The notes under the pieces were generated by a model, which worked only from the letters and a program-made list of their open reading frames with translations, was not told where the DNA came from and ran no database searches. The position numbers were made by a program, and so were the translations under genes. From the NCBI RefSeq assembly GCF_008370255.1, contig NZ_SEUI01000004.1:232258-296257 (forward strand): a stretch of 64,000 bases of DNA. Reading direction: 5' to 3'. This DNA comes from Pseudoalteromonas sp. FUC4. Lineage in GTDB: Bacteria; Pseudomonadota; Gammaproteobacteria; Enterobacterales; Alteromonadaceae. Positions 19,102 through 28,667 of this stretch are shown here, one piece after another (position 1 is the first letter of the stretch; each line of letters opens with the position of its first letter).

Positions 19102-20055
19102 TTAGGGTCTTTTACCGCAGTGTCTGCAAAACATATGGCTGTTATGCTCATTTAACTGCGTTTTAATGGCCTTATTAGCTTCTAGCTTACTCAAGCCTAA
19201 CTTATGACGTAGCTCTTCTAGGTGTATTTGTTGAGTGTCATTAAGTGTGCCACCTTGAATTGACTCGTGCACAGCGTCTTCAAAAAACTGACGGCGCTTA
19301 CGTATTTGTTCTGAAAAACTAGATGCCAATAACCCTGTAGGAATTGCGATCATGCCCATGCTTAGAAGAGTGATCACACCGCCAAAAAATTTCCCCATTG
19401 CCGTTATAGGCACTACATCGCCATAACCAACGGTCGTCAGCGTTGCCATTGCCCACCACATTGCCGCAGGAATAGAGCCAAATTTATCGGGTTGAATATC
19501 GTGCTCAATTAAATAAATTCCGCATGAAGCTAAAATAAGCACGACGGCCATTATAAAAAAAGCAGCCATTAATGAACTACCTTCATCCATAAATGCTTGT
19601 AACAATAACTGCATTGCACGGGAGTAACGAGTGAGTTTAAATACTCTTAATAACCTAAGTACGCGTAAAAAACGTAAATCGAGCGGGAATAAAAACATCA
19701 TTAAGCTCGGCAAAATCGCGATTAAATCAACAATTGCCAAAGGGGAGAAAAAATAGCTAAGCCGACGTTTGGTATGAGACCCTTCCATTGCTGCATATTT
19801 TGTTTTATCTACACAGGCCCAAAGCCTGGCTAAGTATTCAATAACAAAAATAGCGACCGAGACAATTTCTAACACCAAGAATTCGTTGTAATATTGCTCA
19901 GCCACACTTGGAATTGACTCAATAACAATGGCTACAACGTTAATCATTATTATGCTAATGAGTGCAATATCAAGAATATGCCCTGGACGTTGATATTGAC
20001 CTGTGCCTTCAAACAGGCAAGCCATTTTTTGGCGTAACGTTTGCGGTTCATTCAT
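19102..20055 (-). CDS. Voltage-gated potassium channel-like ion transporter
   Basis: 317-residue inner-membrane channel with six predicted helices. The S4-like helix is arginine-rich (FLRVLRLLRVFKLTR, about residues 131-145), and the pore loop has the potassium selectivity filter TTVGYGD. The C-terminus ends with a short cytoplasmic helix and a CRHCGKRP zinc-ribbon-like tail. It begins in a TAATG overlap with the end of the upstream acetyltransferase gene (1-nt overlap), so the two are translationally coupled. It converges on the large sensor with only 16 nt between stop codons. Confidence 0.92.
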   Translation of the reverse strand: MNEPQTLRQKMACLFEGTGQYQRPGHILDIALISIIMINVVAIVIESIPSVAEQYYNEFLVLEIVSVAIFVIEYLARLWACVDKTKYAAMEGSHTKRRLSYFFSPLAIVDLIAILPSLMMFLFPLDLRFLRVLRLLRVFKLTRYSRAMQLLLQAFMDEGSSLMAAFFIMAVVLILASCGIYLIEHDIQPDKFGSIPAAMWWAMATLTTVGYGDVVPITAMGKFFGGVITLLSMGMIAIPTGLLASSFSEQIRKRRQFFEDAVHESIQGGTLNDTQQIHLEELRHKLGLSKLEANKAIKTQLNEHNSHMFCRHCGKRP

Positions 20056-22724
20056 TATTTAAGTTTAAGCACCATGTTAATACTGCCTTCTTCAAAGTCG
20101 CGACTAATTGTAAAACCTAGCTTACGGGCAAGTTTAATCATCCCTGTATTCTCTGGTAAGGTGATGCCCTCAACTGACTCCACACCTTGGTGTTTGCAGT
20201 GATTAATTGCAGCGCTCATTAGTATACGACCAAGCCCTAAGCCTTGGCAGTCTGAGCGCACTACTATAGCAAACTCAGCATGTAGGTTATCGGGGTCCAT
20301 AATGACGCGAGACACACCCAGAGTGCGGGTTTTACCTTCAAAGCGTTGGCAAACAATAAACGCCATTTCACGGTCGTAATCAATTTGCGTCATTTTAGCG
20401 AGTTGATCGTGGTTAAACTGTGGTAGTTCGCCAAAAAAGCGTTTATATCTGTCCTCTTTATTAAGTGATTCATCAAATGCTTTATGGGCTTGCTCATCTT
20501 CTGGCTTTATCGGTCTGAGCGTAGCTTGGGTGTTGTTTTTAAGCGTTACTACTTCAACAAGTTCAATAGGGTAGGGACGAATAGATAAGCGCTTACGATT
20601 GCTCTGAGTTTGATAGCGGCTAAGTGTCATGGTGGCATCGAGCACTAAAAATTGACCATTACTGGCAAGTATAGGATTAAGTTCCATTGAGCTTATGTCA
20701 GGTTGATCAATAACTAACTGAGAAATACGCGTTAGCAGTGCACACAAACGATACTTATCAACCTTTTCGGGGAGTATGCGCTCCTTTAGTACGCCTTTAT
20801 CGTGCGCTGCGGCAATTAAATACTTTGCTAAGTTCATATTCAGAGGAGGCAGAGCAACGGCGGCTTGTGCATATTCAAGGCCGGTGCCTGCTTCACCTAA
20901 TAATATAACTGGGCCAAAATTAGGCTCGGTTTTAATCGCAATTCGCAGCTCATTTGCGCCTGCTCGCGGCGCCATTTTTTGTAATGAAAACCCTTCAATA
21001 ACAGCATCCGGATACGTATTTTTAATACGAATAAGCATTGCAAAAGCAGTTTGTTCAACCTCGTTCGCGTCATTTAAGTTAAGCACCACACCACCTACTT
21101 CAGACTTTGAAGCAATACTTGGGCTAATAAGTTTCAGCGCGACCGGAAAACCAAGCTCTATGGCTTGCTCTTTGGCTTCTGTTGGGGTGTAAGCCACTTC
21201 AGTTTGAATGCATTTAATACCATAGTGGTTTAATACTTGGCTTGCCTGATGGGTAGGTAAGTAGCTTTGTCCGTCATCTAAAAACTCATTAATAAGCGCT
21301 TTAGCGGCTACTTTATTTATTTTTGCGTCATCAGTGTTCGACTCAGGTGTTTGCGTTAAATGTTTTTGGTTTCGACGATACGTTACCAAGTGCATAAATG
21401 CACCAACAGCCCCTTCGGGCGTACGATAAGTAGGTATTGCGTTGTTTGAGCACACTTTTCTGGCAGCGTAAGATGCGTCTTCACCCATAAAGTTAGTTAT
21501 AACGTAAGGGCGCGCCATTTTAGGCAATGTTTGTAAGGTTTCTACAATAATGTTGGCGTAGTCTTCGCTGGGCGCAAGCGCTGAGGGAGTATGGATAATC
21601 AGTAAATTTTTAACTTCTTTTGCGTGCAGTAAAATTTCTAATGCTTGCTTGTACCGAGCAGGTGCTGAGTCGCCAAAAATATCCACAGGGTTTGAGGTGG
21701 TTTCGGATTGTGGGATGACTTTATTTAGCGCATTTCGGGTTTCAATGCTTAGCTCTGCTAATTTACCGGAGTTTTGAATAAGCTCATCAACGGCCATAAC
21801 ACCCGGGCCGCCACCATTAGTTAAAATTGTTAGTTGTTCTACTTTTAATAATTTTGGATGCATGGCGAGTGTTTGTGTCGCTGCAAATAGTTCTCGTAAA
21901 TCATTTACCCGCAGCATACCCGCTCGTTGAAATAACGCATCGTAAACAGCGTCAGAGCTTTGCTTTCCGCCGGTGTGAATTTCGGCTGCAAGTGCGCCCG
22001 CAGTTGTTTTACCTGTTTTAATCGCAATTACAGGTTTACTAAAGGCCGCAGCTCTTGCTGCTGATATAAAACCACGAATATCTTCAATGTTATCTATGTA
22101 GAGTAAAATAGCTTTGGTTTTGGCATCACGACCTAAAAAGTCGAGTAGTTCATTAAAGTTTATATCAAGGCAATCGCCTACAGATACAAAATATGAAAAG
22201 CCAATTTCTTTGTTTTTAGCCCAATCTAAAATGGTTGAGCATACTGCTGCTGATTGCGATACAAATGCAATTTTACCAGGACTTGCCACGGTATGTGAAA
22301 AGCTCGCATTTAAACCAATATGAGGGATCAGCAAGCCTAAGCAATTGGGTCCAAGCAAAGTAACTTGCTTGGCTTGAGCGCATGCTTTAAGCGCGCTTTT
22401 TTGCTCCCCAGATAGTCCATCGGCAATAACAATAGCCGTTTTACAGCCCAGCTCTCCAAGCTGCTCAATAATATCAATTAAGGTATTTTTGTTAGTACAA
22501 ATAACAGCAAGGTCAGGTACTTTTGGTAAGTCAGCAATAGAGGGGTAAGCAAGTACGCCATGTACTGCGCTATGGCTTGGAGTAACAGGCATTATCGGCC
22601 CTTTAAAGCCACCCTGAAGTAAGTTGCGCATAACCACAAAACCAGCCCGAGTTGATATATTCGAGGCGCCAATAACAGCCACTGAGCTTGGGTTAAAAAA
22701 TTGGGTTATACGCTTAAGGCTCAT
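20055..22724 (-). CDS. Protein lysine acetyltransferase Pat/PatZ type
   Basis: 889-residue fusion of an ADP-forming acyl-CoA synthetase-like region with a C-terminal GNAT. Order: CoA-binding Rossmann domain (about 1-130, AVIGASN), succinyl-CoA-ligase-like flavodoxin domain (about 150-460), ATP-grasp domain (about 480-700), GNAT (about 725-889) with motif A VRSDCQGLGLGRILM. This is the Pat/Pka architecture that acetylates lysines on acetyl-CoA synthetase and other enzymes. The synthetase part is normally regulatory rather than catalytic in Pat; whether the active-site His is missing would need an alignment. Coupled to the downstream channel gene. The start has TAGGAAAAACC upstream. Confidence 0.9.
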   Translation of the reverse strand: MSLKRITQFFNPSSVAVIGASNISTRAGFVVMRNLLQGGFKGPIMPVTPSHSAVHGVLAYPSIADLPKVPDLAVICTNKNTLIDIIEQLGELGCKTAIVIADGLSGEQKSALKACAQAKQVTLLGPNCLGLLIPHIGLNASFSHTVASPGKIAFVSQSAAVCSTILDWAKNKEIGFSYFVSVGDCLDINFNELLDFLGRDAKTKAILLYIDNIEDIRGFISAARAAAFSKPVIAIKTGKTTAGALAAEIHTGGKQSSDAVYDALFQRAGMLRVNDLRELFAATQTLAMHPKLLKVEQLTILTNGGGPGVMAVDELIQNSGKLAELSIETRNALNKVIPQSETTSNPVDIFGDSAPARYKQALEILLHAKEVKNLLIIHTPSALAPSEDYANIIVETLQTLPKMARPYVITNFMGEDASYAARKVCSNNAIPTYRTPEGAVGAFMHLVTYRRNQKHLTQTPESNTDDAKINKVAAKALINEFLDDGQSYLPTHQASQVLNHYGIKCIQTEVAYTPTEAKEQAIELGFPVALKLISPSIASKSEVGGVVLNLNDANEVEQTAFAMLIRIKNTYPDAVIEGFSLQKMAPRAGANELRIAIKTEPNFGPVILLGEAGTGLEYAQAAVALPPLNMNLAKYLIAAAHDKGVLKERILPEKVDKYRLCALLTRISQLVIDQPDISSMELNPILASNGQFLVLDATMTLSRYQTQSNRKRLSIRPYPIELVEVVTLKNNTQATLRPIKPEDEQAHKAFDESLNKEDRYKRFFGELPQFNHDQLAKMTQIDYDREMAFIVCQRFEGKTRTLGVSRVIMDPDNLHAEFAIVVRSDCQGLGLGRILMSAAINHCKHQGVESVEGITLPENTGMIKLARKLGFTISRDFEEGSINMVLKLK

Positions 22725-22838
22725 GGTTTTTCCTAGGCTGATTAAATTTTGCGTTATTTATAGTCTCAATGTACCCTGTTTACTGTGTTATTTCGAGCGT
22801 CTAGATGCTTATTATTGATATCAATCAAGGAGATTATT

Positions 22839-23555
22839 GTGAATAAAACCCCCGGTTTTTACATTGTTATAGCGGCTATTTGTTTAAGTATAGGCTTAAT
22901 TAGCTTAGGGTTTATTTTAAAAAGTACCGCTCTAAGTGTAAAAGGGATGGAACGTACTGTGCAGGTTAAGGGATTGGCCGAGCGAGAAGTAATAGCCGAT
23001 ACGGTAATTTGGCCTCTGCAATTTAGTGATGCCGACAATAATCTTGAAAAATTAGTAAGCCGAGTTGAGAAAAAAAATGATGCGGTAACTGCTTTTTTAA
23101 AACTCCATGGTTTTGACGACGATGAAATAACAATAGGTAGCCAGTCAGTTATTGACAAGCAAGCGCGTGAATACAGCAATGAAAATCAGCAATTTAGATA
23201 CATAGTGCGCTCAAATATTACTGTTTATTCTGCTGCGCCAGATAAAGTGCAAAACGCGCTGAGTAAAGTAAGCCAGCTTGCTAAACAAGATATCGCAATA
23301 GTGCAGGATAGCTACGAGACAAAAGTTGAATACATCTTTACTGGCCTCAATGATGTAAAACCTGCGATGGTGCAAGAAGCTACTGAAAAAGCGCGTGAAG
23401 TCGCTAATAAATTTGCTAAAGACTCTAATTCAAAATTAGGCAAAATAAAAACAGCTCGCCAAGGGCAATTTAGTATCAGTAATCGAGATTCAAATACACC
23501 GCAAATAAAAAATATAAGAGTGGTGACCAGCGTTGAATATTATTTAAATGATTAG
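22839..23555 (+). CDS. SIMPL (DUF541) domain protein
   Basis: 238 residues, with an N-terminal membrane anchor/signal helix (about residues 6-26) and a SIMPL domain after it (KGLAEREVIADTVIWPLQF through the C-terminal 'VVTSVEYYL'). Likely periplasmic-facing; family function is poorly defined (oxidative stress and outer-membrane roles have been reported for relatives). The frame continues upstream, but GTG at 22839 follows AAGGAGA at 22827-22833 and starts the hydrophobic helix, so it is preferred. The TAG stop is formed by a TA target site plus the first G of the miniature transposon that follows. Confidence 0.85.
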   Translation: MNKTPGFYIVIAAICLSIGLISLGFILKSTALSVKGMERTVQVKGLAEREVIADTVIWPLQFSDADNNLEKLVSRVEKKNDAVTAFLKLHGFDDDEITIGSQSVIDKQAREYSNENQQFRYIVRSNITVYSAAPDKVQNALSKVSQLAKQDIAIVQDSYETKVEYIFTGLNDVKPAMVQEATEKAREVANKFAKDSNSKLGKIKTARQGQFSISNRDSNTPQIKNIRVVTSVEYYLND

Positions 23556-23819
23556 GGCCTGTTGACCTTTCAGGATTAAAATTTGTTCAATCTAGGGGCC
23601 GATTTAATCGCGGCGTGAGGTTTGTAACCTAGCGGGCTAAGTAAAAACCGAGCAACAAAGAGTAAATTGCCCCTAGGCAGAACCCTTCGGGCAGCGCATG
23701 TTTGGCATTTATTCCACGTTATCGCCTATTAATGGGGAATAATCACACTGCATAGGCTCTGCCTTGCCTAAATACCAAACATACTGCTGCAAATTTAACC
23801 TCGAAAGATAAACAGGCCC
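23555..23819 (+). mobile_element. Miniature TA-flanked transposon, copy 1
   Basis: 265-bp non-coding element with terminal inverted repeats: left GGGCCTGTTGACCTTTC, right the complement of GGGCCTGTTTATCTTTC (15 of 17 match). It is flanked on both sides by TA (23553-23554, 23820-23821), the target duplication typical of IS630/Tc1-mariner-type transposition. The interior holds further inverted repeats, e.g. ATGTTTGG…CCAAACAT, and no ORF of note. A closely similar copy is at 59013-59276 in the same orientation and a derived copy at 53282-53512. No matching transposase is in the window, so it is a MITE by structure; the family assignment is inferred from the TA duplication. Confidence 0.85.
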
Positions 23820-23830
23820 TAGGAGATAAT

Positions 23831-24274
23831 ATGTCAGAGTCTAAATATGGTCAGTTTGTACTGGCTCCCCGTTCGTACTTCTTTACTGCTATAGCGAGCG
23901 TAGTATTTGCGTTTATAGGCTTTAGTTATAATGCATGGCGGATGGAGGCAAGTGAAGAGAATAACAATACACGCATTGCTAGCTTTCAAATCTTACAAGA
24001 GCTAGCCGAGCTTGAGCTTATTGTATTTGCGGCACATTACGATAATAACAAAATAGATGGCAGCCCCAGAAAAGGCTGGGTTAAAGTTAACTTAATTCAT
24101 GACTTAAGCTACTTGGCCGTTGATGAAGTACATTTAAAAACAAAAGACTTACAAAAGGTCTGGCAAACAAATTGGCCAAATATGGTTGATCACCAAAGTG
24201 CTGCGCAATCTATTACACATGCCATAGACAGTGTGCGTACAGAAGTTGTGAGTGAATTAAAGCGCCTTGATTAA
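23831..24274 (+). CDS. Unknown single-pass membrane protein
   Basis: 147 residues, not recognised. It has a short basic N-terminus, one membrane helix (about residues 15-33, FFTAIASVVFAFIGFSYNA) and a charged, mostly helical C-terminal part with 'RKGWVKVNLIHDLSYL'. AGGAGA lies 6-11 nt before the ATG. Without the miniature transposon directly upstream it would sit 8 nt downstream of the SIMPL gene, so it was probably the second gene of that operon. Its last 18 nt overlap the 3' end of the convergent ankyrin-like gene. Confidence 0.75.
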   Translation: MSESKYGQFVLAPRSYFFTAIASVVFAFIGFSYNAWRMEASEENNNTRIASFQILQELAELELIVFAAHYDNNKIDGSPRKGWVKVNLIHDLSYLAVDEVHLKTKDLQKVWQTNWPNMVDHQSAAQSITHAIDSVRTEVVSELKRLD

Positions 24275-24925
24275 GTGAGCAACTTGCGCCGTTGAGCGTT
24301 GCAAGTAAGCGGCGCTCAGTAAAATTGTGGTCTCGTTAACTTTTTGCCCTTTTAGTGCGTTGGCAAGCTGCTGTTTTGCGTTAGGATTTTGTTTTTGCTC
24401 TATTTCCATTAATGCTAACAAAGCTGAAAATTCATGCTTTACCGGTGTGCTCGGTTTATGTGCATAGGCTATGTAGCAGGCAACCGGTGTTAAGCCATGA
24501 GAGTTGGGCTGCGCGAGCGCTTTAGCTAACTCATCATTTGATTCAAACAACATCAAAGAGCGCACATAGTTAAATGGCAGCTTTGTCGCATCGGCATGCT
24601 TAAACACATTGTGTAGTACGTTATTTCCTTGTGTATCTTGTACTAAAAAGCCTTTATTTACTTTCAGCGCAGGGGTAAAAAAGCTCAATGCGTCAATATT
24701 AGTGAGTTGATTAATAAAAGAAGAAGGCGCTGTGTTAGAGCTTAATATCCGCGTTGCTATGTTTTGCATAAAGTCATACTTAACACTCAACCTTTGGGCG
24801 CTGTCATATAAATGGTTAAGCTGCAAAGTTTGCTGAGCAGGACTTAACTGCTTAAAGTCGTTATCGAGCTCATTTAACTGTTGCTTTGAAATACGCGCAT
24901 TAAGTAGTTGTATGCTTAAATCCAT
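24257..24925 (-). CDS. Unknown protein with ankyrin-like segment
   Basis: 222 residues, cytoplasmic, no signal peptide. The middle reads like one or two ankyrin repeats (about residues 97-160: 'QDTQGNNVLHNVFKHA' and 'PNSHGLTPVACYIAYA' match the DxxGxTPLHxA pattern), flanked by helices. Not otherwise recognised. The ATG at 24925 (MDLSIQLLN) is preferred over one four codons upstream. Its 3' end overlaps the convergent membrane protein gene by 18 nt within coding sequence on both strands. Confidence 0.65.
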   Translation of the reverse strand: MDLSIQLLNARISKQQLNELDNDFKQLSPAQQTLQLNHLYDSAQRLSVKYDFMQNIATRILSSNTAPSSFINQLTNIDALSFFTPALKVNKGFLVQDTQGNNVLHNVFKHADATKLPFNYVRSLMLFESNDELAKALAQPNSHGLTPVACYIAYAHKPSTPVKHEFSALLALMEIEQKQNPNAKQQLANALKGQKVNETTILLSAAYLQRSTAQVAHLIKAL

Positions 24926-24961
24926 TATTATTTCCAAAAATCTTTTTTACTACTATAAAAC

Positions 24962-24986
24962 AAAAAAGGCCGCAAATGCGACCTTT
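24962..24986 (-). terminator. Terminator of the DUF885 gene
   Basis: On the minus strand AAAGGTCGC / GCGGCCTTT arms with a short ATTT loop (one G-U pair) run into a T-tract (TTTTTTGTTTT), about 30 nt past the DUF885 stop codon. Confidence 0.75.
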
Positions 24987-25015
24987 CATATTTAAAGCAA
25001 TTGTTTAAATTGGTT

Positions 25016-26851
25016 TTAAGCTTTTTTGCTTGCTACCCATTCATTAACAAAGTTTTCTAGTACATTAAGTGGTACAGGACCATTTTTAAGCACTACGTCG
25101 TGGAACTGGCGAATATCAAACTTATCACCCAGTTGCTTTTTAGCGTCTTCACGAAGCTCTAAAATCTTAAGCATACCCACTTTATAAGCCGTTGCTTGTG
25201 AAGGCATTACAATGTGACGCTCAACCATTTTAACACCGTCAGATGTTGCATTAGGCGTGTTATTTACGTAGTAATCAATACCTTCTTGGCGAGTCCACTT
25301 CATCGCGTGAATACCCGTATCAACCACTAGACGACATGCGCGCCATAGCTCCATTGAAAGACGACCAAAATCTGAGTAAGGGTCTGAGTACATGCCCATT
25401 TCTTTAGGAATGAACTCTGAGTATAAACCCCAACCTTCAATGTACGCTGTGTAGCCACCAAATTTACGGAACTTAGGAACGCCTTCTAGTTCTTGCGAAA
25501 TAGCGATTTGCATGTGGTGACCCGGAATACCTTCGTGGTAAGCAAGTGCTTCCATTTGATATGTTGGCATAGCTTCCATATCGTAAAGGTTTGCGTAGTA
25601 AACACCTGGGCGTGAACCATCTGGAGCTGGCTGTTGGTAAAATGCCTTGCCCGCTGCTTTTTCACGGAATGCTTCAACTGCTTTTACTTTTAAATCAGCT
25701 TTTGGCTTAACAATAAATAGCTCATCTAAACGCGTTTTCATTGTATCAATAAGTCCAGTGGCTTCATCAAGGTAGCGTTGCTTACCTTGTGCATCATTAG
25801 GGTAGTAAAATTGTTTGTCAGTTTTCATAAACTGCATAAACGCTTTTAAGTCACCTTTAAAGCCTACTTTATCTTTAATTTCGCGCATTTCATCATGAAT
25901 ACGTGTCACTTCAGATAAACCAATTGCATGAATTTCTTTAGCGGTTAAATCTGTTGTTGTAGTGCGCTTAAGTGCGTTGTTATAAAACGCTTCACCGTCA
26001 GGTAGTTTCCATGCGCCATCGCGATCGTCAGCACGTTTTTCAAGCTGTGCTAGGTAATTAATTAGCTCAGAGTAAGACGGTTTAACAGCCGATTTTAATG
26101 CATCTGATGCATCGCTAATTAACGAGTCTTTTTCGTCTTGGCTAATTTCAAGCGCTGTTACTTTTCGTTTAAAGTCGGCAAGTAATGTAGAGTCATCGCC
26201 TTTTTCAAACGGCGCACCGTGGATAATATTTTTGCTTGAATCAATAACATGCGGAAACACAAACTTAGGAGCAATAATCCCCTTATCAGCACGAGTTTCT
26301 AAATCAGTAATTAGCTGATCAATAACGTCAGTTACACCGTTTAGGCGTGAAATGTAGTCTTTAGCTTCTTTTACATTACTAACTGAGTGTTGATTAATTA
26401 AAAACGCAGGGATCATAGAATGCGTACCAAACATTTGGTTCACAGGGTAATTATGGTAACGCCATTTAAAGTCAGCAATTGAGCTTTCAAGATCCTGTTT
26501 TTTTAAGTCGTAGCTAACTTTAGTTGCGTCATCTAATAAGTCACGGTTAATGGCTTTTAGTGTAACTAAGTCTGCTTTTGTTTGTGCTAAATCTTTAAGC
26601 TTTCTTTCTTCGCTGCCATCGTCCCACTTATCGTAATCTTGCTTAATCCCCATGTATGTTTGATATACAGGGCTGCTCATTACATCGCGGTTAAATGTAT
26701 CTTCAAAAAATGCATTGGCTTTGTCTATTTCACTTTGTTGTGATTGAACTGCTTGTGCAATAGGGGCTGAAGTAGACTGTTGTGTTGTTTGCTGGCAACC
26801 AGCAAGTAGTGCAACGCTTACTGCGGCCGCAATAAAAGTGAGTTTACGCAT
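25016..26851 (-). CDS. DUF885 family lipoprotein (putative metallopeptidase)
   Basis: 611-residue exported lipoprotein: MRKLTFIAAAVSVALLAGC with lipobox LAGC and Cys19. The DUF885 body carries YHEGIPGHHMQ (HExxxxHH, about residue 460), a candidate zinc-binding motif, followed by the conserved 'YIEGWGLYSE' block. Members are thought to be zinc-dependent peptidases or hydrolases; the substrate is not known. A frame continuing 29 codons upstream would overlap hemW, but the signal peptide begins at 26851. It follows hemW with 79 nt between stop and start, so co-transcription is possible. Confidence 0.88.
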   Translation of the reverse strand: MRKLTFIAAAVSVALLAGCQQTTQQSTSAPIAQAVQSQQSEIDKANAFFEDTFNRDVMSSPVYQTYMGIKQDYDKWDDGSEERKLKDLAQTKADLVTLKAINRDLLDDATKVSYDLKKQDLESSIADFKWRYHNYPVNQMFGTHSMIPAFLINQHSVSNVKEAKDYISRLNGVTDVIDQLITDLETRADKGIIAPKFVFPHVIDSSKNIIHGAPFEKGDDSTLLADFKRKVTALEISQDEKDSLISDASDALKSAVKPSYSELINYLAQLEKRADDRDGAWKLPDGEAFYNNALKRTTTTDLTAKEIHAIGLSEVTRIHDEMREIKDKVGFKGDLKAFMQFMKTDKQFYYPNDAQGKQRYLDEATGLIDTMKTRLDELFIVKPKADLKVKAVEAFREKAAGKAFYQQPAPDGSRPGVYYANLYDMEAMPTYQMEALAYHEGIPGHHMQIAISQELEGVPKFRKFGGYTAYIEGWGLYSEFIPKEMGMYSDPYSDFGRLSMELWRACRLVVDTGIHAMKWTRQEGIDYYVNNTPNATSDGVKMVERHIVMPSQATAYKVGMLKILELREDAKKQLGDKFDIRQFHDVVLKNGPVPLNVLENFVNEWVASKKA

Positions 26852-26930
26852 TGTTTTCCCTTTTGTTGTTAGAAACCCATTAGGGTGATTTATATTTATT
26901 AGTTTTATATTGCTGTGCAGTGCCTTCGCG

Positions 26931-28067
26931 CTACACAAACAATTCTAGCAGGTCATTTAAAAAGCGATGACCTTTTAAGGTTACCTGCCAATGGTTATCT
27001 GTTTGAGTCAATAAACCTTTATTTACTGCTTGGTTTAATGCACTTTGCTGACTTTGCAGCGCCAGTGTTGTTAGTTTATTAAAATCATTAATTGGGCAAG
27101 GCTCAACAAGGCGAAAGCGATTCATAAAAAATTCAAACGCTAAATCGTCTTGCTCTACATGCCAGCTTTTATACATATATGGTTTAATTAAATCCATATA
27201 GCCGCGTGGATGTTTAACCTTTTCGGTACGCGTTATAAGCCCTGTATTTGCATCAGTAACCTTACCATGCGCGCCACAGCCAATACCGAGATAATCGCCA
27301 AAACGCCAATAATTTAAGTTATGTTGGCATTGATAGCCCGGTTTTGCATAGCCCGATATTTCGTATTGCACGTAACCGGCTTGCGCGAGTAACTCAACCC
27401 CTTGTTCTTGAATGTCCCACAGTGTTTCGTCTTGTGGCAAGGTAGGGGGCTTTGAAGCAAACTGAGTATTGGGTTCAATAGTTAATTGATACCAAGATAT
27501 ATGCGGAGGATCGAGCGCTATTATTTGTTTTAAATCACTCAATGCATCATCAAGTGTTTGGCCCGGTAAGCCATGCATTAAATCAAGGTTAAAGCTTTTT
27601 AAACCGGCTTCTTTAGCTTGCTGCGCGGCATAATTTGCCTCGTCGCTGCCATGAATCCGACCAAGTGCTTTTAATTTGTCGTTTTGCATGCTTTGCACAC
27701 CAATAGAAATACGGTTAATGCCTGCTTTTACGTAATCTTTAAAGCGACCTGTTTCTACTGTACCAGGGTTGGCTTCAAGGGTAATTTCACAATTGTCTTC
27801 AAGCCCAATTAGGTTGTCGACTTCATTTAATAATCGGGTATAAGCTGCACCAGTTAATAAGCTTGGCGTGCCGCCACCAATAAAAATACTGTGAATTTTA
27901 CGCCCTTGTACTAGGTGCAAATCCGCTTTTAAGTCATCAATTAAGTGTTGAACATATTCAGCTTCAGGTATTTCACCTTTTTGCCCGTGGCTATTAAAAT
28001 CGCAGTACGGACACTTTTGCACGCACCAAGGCACATGCACATATAAGCTCAGTGGTGGAAGGTTCAC
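26931..28067 (-). CDS. hemW: Radical SAM haem chaperone HemW
   Basis: 378 residues. Radical SAM cluster motif [15 protein letters not shown] (CxxxCxxC, about residues 14-28) followed by GGGTPSLL and, further on, the conserved 'GVQS' and '[10 protein letters not shown]' blocks. HemW binds haem and delivers it to respiratory enzymes rather than acting as a coproporphyrinogen oxidase; it was formerly annotated as HemN-like. The [15 protein letters not shown] form and 378-residue length fit HemW and not HemN (about 457). Overlaps rdgB by 4 nt (ATGA), a conserved pairing. Confidence 0.94.
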   Translation of the reverse strand: MNLPPLSLYVHVPWCVQKCPYCDFNSHGQKGEIPEAEYVQHLIDDLKADLHLVQGRKIHSIFIGGGTPSLLTGAAYTRLLNEVDNLIGLEDNCEITLEANPGTVETGRFKDYVKAGINRISIGVQSMQNDKLKALGRIHGSDEANYAAQQAKEAGLKSFNLDLMHGLPGQTLDDALSDLKQIIALDPPHISWYQLTIEPNTQFASKPPTLPQDETLWDIQEQGVELLAQAGYVQYEISGYAKPGYQCQHNLNYWRFGDYLGIGCGAHGKVTDANTGLITRTEKVKHPRGYMDLIKPYMYKSWHVEQDDLAFEFFMNRFRLVEPCPINDFNKLTTLALQSQQSALNQAVNKGLLTQTDNHWQVTLKGHRFLNDLLELFV

Positions 28068-28663
28068 AGGCCGCCTTTTTGCTGTAGTTCTAGTAATAAT
28101 TTTTGCAGCGCTTGTCCGCGATGACTCACTGCATTTTTTTGCTCTTTTGTAAGCTCAGCACTCGTACAACTTTGCTCTGCTACAAAAAACACTGGATCGT
28201 AACCAAATCCACCGTTGCCATTTTGAGTGAGCGTAATTTCGCCTTCCCAACTAGCACTACAAATAAGCGGAGTAGGGTCGTTTGCGTGGCGCATTAACAC
28301 CAGTACACACCAAAAACGAGCACTACGGATAGGGTTATCACCTAAATCAACGAGTAACTTATCGATGTTATCTTGATCGCTAGCACCTGGGCCTGCAAAG
28401 CGAGCTGAATACACACCGGGCGCACCATTTAAGCCATCAACTTCTAAACCTGAGTCATCGGCAATTGCAGGCATGCCAGTAATTTTAGCGGCATGGCGTG
28501 CTTTAATAATGGCATTTTCAACAAAGGTAGTGCCGGTTTCGGCAACTTCACCTACGTTAAAATCGCTTTGTGGAACTACATTAATATTCAAAGGGCTTAG
28601 CATGTTAGCGAGCTCTTTTACTTTGCCAGGATTACCTGTAGCAAGTACTAAAGTTTTGGTCAT
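28064..28663 (-). CDS. rdgB: XTP/dITP diphosphatase RdgB
   Basis: 199-residue Ham1/ITPase-family enzyme that removes non-canonical purine nucleoside triphosphates (dITP, XTP) from the pool. Diagnostic motifs: [12 protein letters not shown] (about 6-17), [10 protein letters not shown], and [20 protein letters not shown] (68-87), plus the C-terminal FGYDPVFF and SHRGQAL. All are complete. It lies between DUF4426 and hemW in the usual Alteromonadales/Vibrio order. Confidence 0.97.
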   Translation of the reverse strand: MTKTLVLATGNPGKVKELANMLSPLNINVVPQSDFNVGEVAETGTTFVENAIIKARHAAKITGMPAIADDSGLEVDGLNGAPGVYSARFAGPGASDQDNIDKLLVDLGDNPIRSARFWCVLVLMRHANDPTPLICSASWEGEITLTQNGNGGFGYDPVFFVAEQSCTSAELTKEQKNAVSHRGQALQKLLLELQQKGGL

Positions 28664-28667
28664 GTTA

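Noticed and set aside
19102..22724. Channel and acetyltransferase as a new paired system
   Set aside because: The 1-nt overlap shows coupling, but each gene is a normal member of a known family and coupling alone does not show a joint function.
23555..23819. Structured ncRNA rather than transposon
   Set aside because: The TA duplications, terminal inverted repeats and a second full copy elsewhere argue for a mobile element, although its RNA may still fold.
26852..26938. N-terminal extension of the DUF885 gene into hemW
   Set aside because: The lipoprotein signal with its lipobox starts at 26851; the extension would bury it.
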